DNA of 64,000 nucleotides from Sphaerisporangium corydalis. Lineage in GTDB: Bacteria; Actinomycetota; Actinomycetes; Streptosporangiales; Streptosporangiaceae. Both the position numbers and the translations under genes were made by a program. Positions 1-7,500 of this stretch are shown here, piece after piece. The stretch is from assembly GCF_025506355.1 (NCBI RefSeq), contig NZ_JANZYP010000015.1, positions 88,448 through 152,447 of the forward strand, in the 5' to 3' direction. Position 1 is the first letter of the stretch; each line of letters starts with the position of its first letter. The notes below the pieces were generated by a model, which did no database searches, was not told where the DNA came from, and saw only the letters and a list, made by a program, of their open reading frames with translations.

Positions 1-485
1 ATCGTCTTGGACTTCCGGTAAGCGTTGAGCCTCCTGTCCTCGGTGTCGGTCCAGACGGTCTCGTCGTTGACGCTGTCCGGCCCGGCCAGGGGCGGGCTGG
101 CGGCGGCGGTGGAGGACGTCAGCACCACCCGCTTGACCCCGGCCCGGGTGGCGGCGCGCAGGACCCGCAACGCGCCGTCGCGCGCGGGGACGATCAGCGT
201 GTCCGGGTCCTTGGGGTCGTCCACGCCGAGCGGCGAGGCGACGTGCAGCACGTAGTCGCATCCGGCGACCGCCGCGTCCCATCCGTCGTCCGACGTCAGG
301 TCGGCGGCGACGACGGTCAGCCGGTCGCCGGGGTCGACGGCGCCGGACACGGCCGCCCGTACAGCCGGCTCCTTCGAAAGGCTTCGCACGGTGGTGCGCA
401 CCGTGAAGCCGCGCCGCAGGAGTTCCACGACGCACCAGCCGCCGACGTATCCGGTGCCACCGGTGACCAGCACGGTCTCAGCCAT
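1..485 (-). CDS. NAD-dependent epimerase/dehydratase family protein (C-terminus outside window)
   Basis: Short-chain extended reductase of the dihydroflavonol-4-reductase-like/epimerase group. The N-terminus reads MAETVLVTGGTGYVGG, a GxxGxxG dinucleotide-binding motif on the first beta strand, followed by VVAADLTSDDGW and YVLHVASPLG, the usual cofactor-site strands, and a KRVVLTSST strand leading towards the catalytic region. Translation ends at ..RRLNAYRKSKT at the window edge, where YxxxK looks like the catalytic Tyr/Lys pair. The substrate cannot be deduced. The gene is divergent from a TetR regulator across a 36-bp palindrome, so it is probably the regulator's main target. The start is the first ATG after the Rossmann upstream boundary. 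About 160 residues of a usual 330-350 are visible. Confidence 0.85.
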   Translation of the reverse strand, partial: MAETVLVTGGTGYVGGWCVVELLRRGFTVRTTVRSLSKEPAVRAAVSGAVDPGDRLTVVAADLTSDDGWDAAVAGCDYVLHVASPLGVDDPKDPDTLIVPARDGALRVLRAATRAGVKRVVLTSSTAAASPPLAGPDSVNDETVWTDTEDRRLNAYRKSKT

Positions 486-507
486 GTCGATCTCCCCTTT
501 CGGTCCC

Positions 508-543
508 TGTCATTTCATTAGCCGATCGGCTAATGAAATGACA
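508..543. promoter_or_regulatory. Perfect 36-bp palindrome, probable TetR operator
   Basis: The core ATTAGCCGATCGGCTAAT is flanked by further perfect arms (TGTCATTTC / GAAATGACA), so all 18 pairs match. It lies between the divergent epimerase (start 485) and tetR (start 589). A partial half-site, CGGTCGGCTA, recurs at 568-577. A TACCAT hexamer at 576-581 sits seven bases before the tetR ATG, fitting a -10 box for a leaderless message. Repressor binding is inferred from symmetry and position. Confidence 0.8.
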
Positions 544-588
544 ACACGCGGCGTCGTGGCTGTCAACCGGTCGGCTACCATCGCCCTC

Positions 589-1140
589 ATGGCGTCCACA
601 CGAGCCGAGCAGGCCGAGAAGACCAGGCGCACGCTGCTCGACACCGCCCAGCGGCTGTTCGCCGAACACGGGTACGACGCGACGTCGCTGCAGATGATCG
701 CGGACGCGATGGACGTGACGAAGGCCAACGTCTACTACTACTTCCACACCAAGGCGGAGATCCTCGAAGCGATCACCGACCTGGCCATCGGCGGGCTCGC
801 CACGATCCTGGACACGGCGGAGACGATCCCCGACCGGCGGGCGCGGCTGGAGTTCGTGGTCGACGGCTTCGTCGACCTGGTCGTCGCCAAACACGCCATC
901 ACGCCGATGAACCAGACCGATCCCGGCATGCGACGGCACGACCGGGTCAGAGGTCCCATCGACGCGCTGACCGAACGGGGGATGCGCGTGCTGTTCGGCG
1001 ACCGGCCGACCCTGGACGAGCAGGCGGCGTACTACCTGGTCAGCGACCTGGGGCAACTGATCAGGCGCTTTCCTGGCACCCCCGTCGACGACCTCCGCGC
1101 CACCCTGAAACGACTCTGCCTCCGCCTCGTACAGGACTGA
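589..1140 (+). CDS. TetR/AcrR family transcriptional regulator
   Basis: Ligand-responsive repressor of 183 residues. The N-terminal helix-turn-helix runs from about residue 8 to 55: TRRTLLDTAQRLFAEHGYDA, then TSLQMIADAMDVTKANVYYYFHTKAEIL, the typical TetR helix 2-3 pattern with the YYYFHTK tail. The C-terminal helical ligand domain is divergent, so the inducer is unknown. I chose ATG 589 over longer in-frame starts because those would read through the palindromic operator and the epimerase promoter. There is no obvious Shine-Dalgarno sequence, but a TACCAT box lies seven bases upstream, suggesting leaderless translation. It is divergent from the epimerase gene, which it probably represses along with itself. 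Confidence 0.9.
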   Translation: MASTRAEQAEKTRRTLLDTAQRLFAEHGYDATSLQMIADAMDVTKANVYYYFHTKAEILEAITDLAIGGLATILDTAETIPDRRARLEFVVDGFVDLVVAKHAITPMNQTDPGMRRHDRVRGPIDALTERGMRVLFGDRPTLDEQAAYYLVSDLGQLIRRFPGTPVDDLRATLKRLCLRLVQD

Positions 1141-1174
1141 GTCCTCCGCCCTGGTCCCCGGCGCGCCGTGGCCT

Positions 1175-2281
1175 TCAGAGCAGGACCACGCAGCCTCGGT
1201 GGCGGAGGGCGGTCAGGGTCTCGGGGTGGTGGTGCAGCTTGTTCCAGCGGAGGTCGAGCTTTTCGAGGCGGGGCAGATCGGCGATCGTGGGAGGAAGCTC
1301 GCGGAGCCGGTTGTTCCTGAGGTCCAGGTGCGTCAGCGCGGCCAGGTTCCCGAGCTCGTCCGGCAGCCGGGCGAGAAGGTTGTCCCTCAGGTCGAGAAGG
1401 CGCAGCTCGCGCAGGTTCCCCAGCGTGGCGGGCAGTTCGGTGATGCGGTTGCCGCGCAGGTGCAGCTCGCGCAGGTTCAGCAGCCGCCCGAACGACGCGG
1501 GCACACCGGCCAGGCGGTTGCCGTACAGCCGCAGCTCCACCAGGGCCGCCAGGTCGCCGAGGCTGTCCGGCAGTTCGGTCAGCCGGTTGTCGGTGAGGTT
1601 CAGGTACTCCAGCCGGCGCAGCCGCCCGAGCGAGGACGGCACGGAGGTGAACCCGTTGTCGCTCAGGTAGAGGTAGTCGGTGAGGTTCGGCAGGTCGCCG
1701 AGCGCCTCGGGGATCGCGCGCAGGGAGTTGTGGCCGAGGTCGAGCATGCGCAGCTCACGCAGGGCGCCGACGTCCTCGGGGATCTCGGTGATCGCGTTCT
1801 CGGCGAGGTTGAGCGACCGCAGGCCGGTCAGCCGCCACAGCGCGTCCGGTACCGAGGTGAGCGCGTTGCCGCCGGCCGACAGGTGCCGGAGGCCCGACAG
1901 CCGGTCCAGGCCGGCCGGCAGCTCGGCGACCCGGTTGCCGTACAGGAACAGGCTGGACAGTCCGGTCAGTTCGAGCAGGGCGGGTGGCAGGACGCTGATG
2001 GCGTTGCCGTCCAGATGCAGCTCCCTCAGCGCGCCGAGCCGCCCGATCTCCTCCGGCAGGGCGGTGAGCCGGTTGGCGTCGAGCCGCAGCTCGGCCAGCA
2101 GGGGCAGGTCGCCGATCGCGGCGGGCAGCTCGGTGAGCCGGTTCCAGGCGAGGTCGGCCCGGCGCAGGCCCGCCAGGTCGCCGAGGTCGCCCGGCAGCGC
2201 CTCCAGCCCGAGCCCGGCGGCCAGCAGTTCCACCACCACGCCGTCCCGGCGGGTCAGGGTCGCGGATTCCAGTGTGCGCAC
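1175..2281 (-). CDS. Leucine-rich-repeat protein (LPxxLGxLxxL type)
   Basis: Cytoplasmic repeat protein of 368 residues made almost entirely of about 14 consecutive 23-residue leucine-rich repeats, consensus LPxxLGxLxxLxxLxLxxNxL. The last repeat ends LEKLDLRWNKLHHHPE, a tail seen in bacterial and plant intracellular Ras-group LRR proteins. No signal peptide, membrane segment or catalytic domain is present, so a protein-binding scaffold role is inferred and the partner is unknown. The start is uncertain: GTG 2281 (VRTLESATL) is chosen because everything upstream in frame is low-complexity and overlaps the VOC gene. The gene converges with tetR, leaving 34 bp between stops and no convincing terminator. 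Confidence 0.8.
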   Translation of the reverse strand: MRTLESATLTRRDGVVVELLAAGLGLEALPGDLGDLAGLRRADLAWNRLTELPAAIGDLPLLAELRLDANRLTALPEEIGRLGALRELHLDGNAISVLPPALLELTGLSSLFLYGNRVAELPAGLDRLSGLRHLSAGGNALTSVPDALWRLTGLRSLNLAENAITEIPEDVGALRELRMLDLGHNSLRAIPEALGDLPNLTDYLYLSDNGFTSVPSSLGRLRRLEYLNLTDNRLTELPDSLGDLAALVELRLYGNRLAGVPASFGRLLNLRELHLRGNRITELPATLGNLRELRLLDLRDNLLARLPDELGNLAALTHLDLRNNRLRELPPTIADLPRLEKLDLRWNKLHHHPETLTALRHRGCVVLL

Positions 2282-2403
2282 CGTCGGACCGTACCCCGTC
2301 CCGCCTTCAGGGACGGAGCCGGTTTCGCGAACCCGGTTGGGACCGTACCCCGGTCCCTCACGTTCAGGGGCCGGGACGGCGGAGGGGTACGCGGTCGAGG
2401 TCA

Positions 2404-2448
2404 GGATGGACGGTCGTGGTCGGGATGGACGGTCGTGGTCGGGATGGG
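2404..2448. repeat. 19-bp tandem repeat, about 2.4 copies, with a nearby degenerate duplication
   Basis: GGATGGACGGTCGTGGTCG occurs at 2404-2422 and 2423-2441 and starts a third time. Just before it, the block beginning GACCGTACCCCG occurs twice about 54 bp apart (near 2287 and 2341) with divergence. Both lie in the gap between the LRR gene start and the VOC gene stop. The 19-bp period is not a multiple of three, which fits non-coding DNA. Confidence 0.8.
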
Positions 2449-2457
2449 CGGCAGGGG

Positions 2458-2949
2458 TCAGGAGGGGCTTTCGGCGGGGAAGAAGTCGGCGCCCTGGACG
2501 TACTCCATCGCCTTGACGAACTCGGGGTCCGCCATGCGCCGCTCCAGCTCCGCCGGGGTCACGTCCTCGACGCGGGTGTGGATCCACCACAGATTGCCCA
2601 GCGGGTCGCGTACCCGGCCGACGCGGTCGCCGAAGGCCAGATGCGTCACGTCGGTGACCGAGGTGCCGCCGGCCGCGACGGCCCGGCGGTGCGCGGCGTC
2701 GGCGTCCTCGACGTAGAGCCGGAGGAAACCCGGGGTCGGCGGCCAGCCGGGCCGCGCGTCGAACATCATCACCACCGAGTCGCCGATCCGGACCTCGGCA
2801 TGCCCGATCCGCCCGTCCTCCCCGGCGAGGACGGCGATCTCTTCGGCGCCGAACGCCTCCTTCACGAACTCGATGAGCCGGATCGTGTCACGCGAGATGA
2901 TCCACGGCGTCACGGTGTAGTAGCCCTCGGGAACCGGCTTGACGGCCAT
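2458..2949 (-). CDS. VOC-superfamily (glyoxalase/PhnB-like) protein
   Basis: 163-residue protein with two beta-alpha-beta-beta-beta halves: VTPWIISRDTIRLIEFVKEAFGAEE with HAEVRIGDSVVMMFDA, then FLRLYVEDADAAHRRAVAAGG and GDRVGRVRDPLGNLWWI. The paired His and Glu positions and the DPxGNxWWI strand are typical of PhnB-type members. Members range from metal-dependent lyases to antibiotic-binding proteins, so the reaction is not assigned. It ends about 115 bp after the FAD monooxygenase gene on the same strand and could be co-transcribed with it. Full length for the family. Confidence 0.85.
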   Translation of the reverse strand: MAVKPVPEGYYTVTPWIISRDTIRLIEFVKEAFGAEEIAVLAGEDGRIGHAEVRIGDSVVMMFDARPGWPPTPGFLRLYVEDADAAHRRAVAAGGTSVTDVTHLAFGDRVGRVRDPLGNLWWIHTRVEDVTPAELERRMADPEFVKAMEYVQGADFFPAESPS

Positions 2950-3063
2950 ATCAGTACTCCTTGCTCACGGTGCCAGGACGTTCCCCCCACGCTAGGCGCC
3001 ATTGAGGACAGTTTCCGGCCTCAACTCGAAAACTCCCCTGTGCCGACCGGGGGCGATGGACGC

Positions 3064-4224
3064 TCATGACACGGTCCCGGCCAGGGACTCGTAGGCCCTG
3101 AGGTCGATGTTCGTGGCGAACCTGTCGGTGATCCTCAGCATCGCCCTCAGCAGGAGACGCCGTTTGAACATCCAGTTCCGCATCCTGATCCGGCCCCACG
3201 TCGGGGGCGCGAGGAAGGCTCCGGCGGTGGCCCGGCGGGCGACCCCGGCGTAGCGGCGGAACGCGTCCTCGTACCTCCCGAACGCCACCCGATGGTCGCC
3301 GCCGGCCATCGCCAGCTCACCGGCCAGCACGTAGGCGCCCACGACGGCCAGACCGCTGCCGAAACCGGACAGGGTGTTCCCGTAGGCGGCGTCGCCGAGC
3401 AGCGCCACGCGGCCCTTGGTGAACCGATCCATCTCGACCTTGCTGAGGGAGTCGAGGTAGAACTCGTCCGCGTCCGGCAGCCTGGCGATGAGGCCGGGGA
3501 CCTTCCAGCCCGCGCCCTGGTAGGCGCCGGCCAGGATCCGCTTCTGCTCAGCGGTGTCCTCGCGGTCGTAGTCGAGCCGCTCGGAGGCGAAGACGAAGAA
3601 CGCGGAGGCCTTGGGGCCGCCGACGGCCACCAGGCGGCCCGGCTCGTTGTACATCACGCTCCTCTCGGCGCCGCCGAGCCGCGCCAGCGCGTAGTAGTGG
3701 CCGAGGTGGCGCACGTAGTCGGACTCGGGGCCGAACGCCAGCCGCCGCACGTTGGAGTGGATGCCGTCGGCGCCCACGACGAGGTCGAAGGTGCGCGGCG
3801 CGGCGCGCTCGAAGGTGACGTGCACCCCACCGCTCGTCTCGGTGAGCGAGGTCACGGAGTCGCCGAAGAGGTACTCGCAGCTCCCCGAGGTCGTCTCGTA
3901 CAGCAGCGCGGCCAGGTCGCCCCGGAGGATCTCGACGTCGCCGCCGGTGAACGAGCCCGGCATGACGGCCAGCCGCCTGCCGTTCCCGTCGATGATGTCC
4001 TGGTCGGCCCCGCCGGTCTGGAGGCGGCGGACCTCCTCCAGGATGCCCATGCGCCGCAGGACGGTGAGGTGCGTGGCACCCCTGAAGTCGACGGCCTGTC
4101 CGCCGGGGCGCGTCCCGGGAGCCTTCTCCACGACGGTGACGGTGCAGCCGTAACGGGCCAGCCAGTACGCGAGCGCCGGACCGGCGATGCTCGCACCCGA
4201 GATGAGGACGGTGGTGTTCTTCAT
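3064..4224 (-). CDS. FAD-dependent aromatic-type monooxygenase
   Basis: 386-residue flavoprotein hydroxylase of the p-hydroxybenzoate hydroxylase fold. Visible motifs are the N-terminal GASIAGPALAYWLARYG dinucleotide site (variant GxGxxG), a DG-type motif in LVVGADGIHSNVRRLAFG, and the FAD-ribityl GD motif in GRVALLGDAAYGNTLSGFG. The closest subgroup by pattern is the TetX/aklavinone-hydroxylase-like NAD(P)H-dependent enzymes acting on small aromatic or polyketide substrates; the true substrate is unknown. ATG 4224 gives MKNTTVLISGAS, right at the Rossmann strand. The long upstream in-frame extension is low-complexity repeat DNA and is rejected. The neighbouring VOC gene could be functionally linked, for example in resistance or catabolism, but that is only inference. 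Confidence 0.88.
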   Translation of the reverse strand: MKNTTVLISGASIAGPALAYWLARYGCTVTVVEKAPGTRPGGQAVDFRGATHLTVLRRMGILEEVRRLQTGGADQDIIDGNGRRLAVMPGSFTGGDVEILRGDLAALLYETTSGSCEYLFGDSVTSLTETSGGVHVTFERAAPRTFDLVVGADGIHSNVRRLAFGPESDYVRHLGHYYALARLGGAERSVMYNEPGRLVAVGGPKASAFFVFASERLDYDREDTAEQKRILAGAYQGAGWKVPGLIARLPDADEFYLDSLSKVEMDRFTKGRVALLGDAAYGNTLSGFGSGLAVVGAYVLAGELAMAGGDHRVAFGRYEDAFRRYAGVARRATAGAFLAPPTWGRIRMRNWMFKRRLLLRAMLRITDRFATNIDLRAYESLAGTVS

Positions 4225-4330
4225 GCCCCCCAGCGTCCCGACAGGCGCTGACAACCCACCTACCACCGCCTGACACCCACCCCACCCACTGTCAGCACCC
4301 AGTAGGACACCCTCCCGACCACCCGACCCG

Positions 4331-4492
4331 GACGGCGGCACGACCGAGAGATTCCCGCCGCACCGTACGCGCGAGGCGGCACCCATCCAGATCTTCAAAC
4401 CGGTCGGATGGCTCGCGACCGGTCCAGACGGCGACACGACCGAAAGATTCCGCTCCACCATACGCGCGAGGCGACACCCGTCCCGATCTTCC
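4331..4492. repeat. Degenerate 96-bp-period direct repeat in the 4225-4518 gap
   Basis: The block at 4331-4396 (GACGGCGGCACGACCGAGAG ... CCAGATCTTC) recurs with about 80 percent identity by eye at 4427-4492 (GACGGCGACACGACCGAAAG ... CCCGATCTTC). Both copies share GATTCC and TACGCGCGAGGCG blocks. The gap also carries three TGTCAG/CTGACA words near 4245-4300 upstream of the monooxygenase start. I see no gene in this stretch. Confidence 0.7.
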
Positions 4493-4518
4493 AGGCCGTC
4501 TCCGTGCGCCCTTCACTG

Positions 4519-7500
4519 TCAGCGGGCGTCGAGGGTCTTCATGGCCTCGGGGCGGGTCAGCGCGGCGCCGCGGGCGTAGGTCGCCGCGAAGGATCCAGGG
4601 CCGAGAAGGGCGCGCGCGGCCGAGGCGGTCCTGGTGACGTCGGCGTCACCCGTGACGGCCGTGCCGCGCAGGGCCACGGCCGTGCCCAGCAGCAGCGCCG
4701 CCCGTTCGGGCCTTCCGTCCAGCAGGGCCGCATCCGCCTGCCCGTCGGCGGCGCCGGCGAGATCCGTCCCCAGCGGCGGCGACCTGCGTGCGACGGCCAG
4801 CGCCTCGCGGTGGCGCAGCCGGGCCTCGGCGAGGTCTCCCTCGGCCTCGGCCAGCCTGGCCAGCGCGGTGAGCACGGAGACCCGCGACCAGTCCGCGCCG
4901 AATCCTCCCCCGTCCGAGGCGTCGAGCGCCAGGGCGAAGCGGCGGCGCGCCTCGAGATGGTCGCCTTCGTGCCGGGCGATCTCGCCCAGCCCAAGATGGA
5001 TCGCGGCGGGCGCGCCGTTCCGGCCCGCTTGGCGGGCGACCTCCTCGGCCCGCCGGAACCCGTCGGCCGCCGCGGGGAGATCACCCTCGCGCACCAGGCC
5101 CTCGGAACGGCGGCCGAGCACGTCCACGATCTCCTCCAGGGCGCCGAGTTCTTCGAGCATGCCCAGCGCCTCCCGCCACAGACCGCGGGCGCGCGCCCAT
5201 TCACCGCGCCGGCTCGCGATCAGGGCCAGCCAGTCGAGCGCCTGGGCGGTCCCCCAGCGCTCGCCCAGGGACCGGAAGCGGGACAGCACGTCCGCCAGCT
5301 CGCGCTCGGCCTCGGCCGGGCGCCCGTCGAGCAACGCCAGCAGACCCTCCCCCAGCCGGGCCAGCGCCACGAACCAGGGGTCCGACCCGAGCAGCCAGGA
5401 GGCTCCCACCCGAAGCGATTCCCCGGAACCGGAACCGAGGCCGGGGACGAGGGTGGTCGGCAGCATCGGGCCGGCGACCATGCCCCACAGGGCCGCGGTG
5501 AAAGGATGCCGCAGAGGCCGGTCCCATGCACGCACGATCGCCTCGGCGTGCCGCCAGTGCTCCCGAGCCGCCCGGGGCACGGCATGCGCCACGCACATGA
5601 CGTACTCCTCCTCCAACCCCGCAGGCGGCACGACCAGCCCCTCAACGGACCGGACCTCCCTGTCACCAGGCTGGACGGCCCCACTCTCGGTGGGCCCACC
5701 GGTCACGACCTCGCTAGGGCGACCAGCCACGACCTCGGTCGGGCAACCGGCAACGCTCTCGGTGAAATGCCCGTCCACAACCTCGGTCGAACGACCGGCC
5801 ACGGCCTCGGTCGGATGACGGGCCACGCTCTCGGTTGGGCGACCGGCCACGCTCTCTGTGGGACGACCGGGCACGACCTCAGTTGAGCGACCGACCACCG
5901 CCTCGGTTGAGCGACCGGCAACGATCTCGGATGGATGACGGGCCACGGCCTCGGTCGAACGACCGGCCACGGCCTCAGTGGAATGCCCGGTCACAGCCTC
6001 GGTTGGGTGGCCGTCTGGCCCGTCCGGACGCTTGGCGGGGCCGGTCATGGTGCCGAGGAGTTCGGTGGCGGCCTGGCCGGCGTGGCTTCGGCGCCCGCTG
6101 AGCCACCAGTACGCCGCCAGCGCGGCCACCAGCCGCAGCGCCGTCTCCTGGTCGTGCCGGACGGACCAGCGCAGCGCCGCGATCAGGTTGTCGTGGTCGG
6201 CGGACAGGCGGGCGAGCCATTCGAGCTGTTCGGCCCGGCGCAGATGGGGGTCCGCGCGCTGGGCCATGAGCAGGAAGTGGCGCGCGTGGGCGGCGCGCAG
6301 ACGGTCCCGGCCGCCCGCCTCGTCCAGTTTCCCGGCGCAGAACAGCCGGATCGTCTCCAGCATCCGGTATCTGTCGCCGCTCCGCTCGACCAGCGACTTG
6401 TCCACCAGGTCGGCCAGTATCCCCGCAGCGTCCGCCAGCTCGCAGACCGCCTCGACCGCCTCCAGGGTCGCGCCTCCCGTGAACACGGCGAAATGCCCGG
6501 CCAGCTCGCGTTCGTCCGGAGTGAGCAGGTCCCAGCTCCACTCCACCACCGCGCGCAACGTGCGGTGCCGGGCGGCGGCGGTGCGGTCGCCGCGCGAGAG
6601 CAGCCCGAACCTGCCGTGCTCGGCCAGACGTGCGGCGATCTCCTCGACGGTGAACGACCGCAGGCGCGCCGCCGCCAGCTCGATGGCCAGGGGCAGCCCG
6701 TCGAGCGCCACGCAGATCCGGACGACGGCCTCGGCGTTGTCCCCCCGCACCTCGAACCCCGGCCGCACAGCCGCCGCCCGGTCAGCGAACAGCCGCACAG
6801 CGGGATAACCCAAGATCTCGGACCCCCGCGGACCCGGTGTGGACACGACGAAGGATCGCGAAGGGAGCACGGGAGCCGGGACGTTTCGCGGTATGTCGGG
6901 CGAAGGTTCGGTAGGCGAGAACTCAGGGCGACCCAGCGGAGAAACGGAGCGCGGGACCGATGCCGGGTCGCTGAGCGGGGACGCAGGCAGACCCAGCGGC
7001 GGGACGGAAGACGGGGTCGACGGCGGATCGGTGAGCGTGGACGCGGGCAGATGTAGCGGTGGGACGGGGAGGGGGGTCAGGGGGATGAGGGTTTCACCGG
7101 TTATGCCGAGGGGTTCGCGGCTGGTGGCCAGGATCGTGAGCCGGGGGCACTCCTGCAGCAGCCGGCGGGCCAGCGTGGCCGTGCCAGCGATCACGTGTTC
7201 GCAGTTGTCGAGGACGAGGAGCAGGTCTTGGCGGGCGAGCGCCGCGATCAGGCGTGCGGTGGGGTCGGGCGGGACGATCGCCTGAAACCCGGTCTCCCGC
7301 ATCCCGAGCGCACCGAGCACCGTCTCGGGCACCTGATGGTCGGCATCGAGCGCGGACAGATCAGCAAAGCACACTCCTCCACCTCCACCCCCGCTCCCGC
7401 CTTCACTCCCCCTCCCGACTCCCCCCCCACTCCCGCTCCTGCCTTCGCGCCCGCTCCCGCTTTCGCGCACGCTCCCGCCTTCACCTCCACTCCCGATCTC

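Noticed and set aside
4408..5886. Plus-strand open frame across the AfsR-like gene tail
   Set aside because: Gln/Arg/Gly-rich shadow without domain features; the minus frame continues the TPR region.
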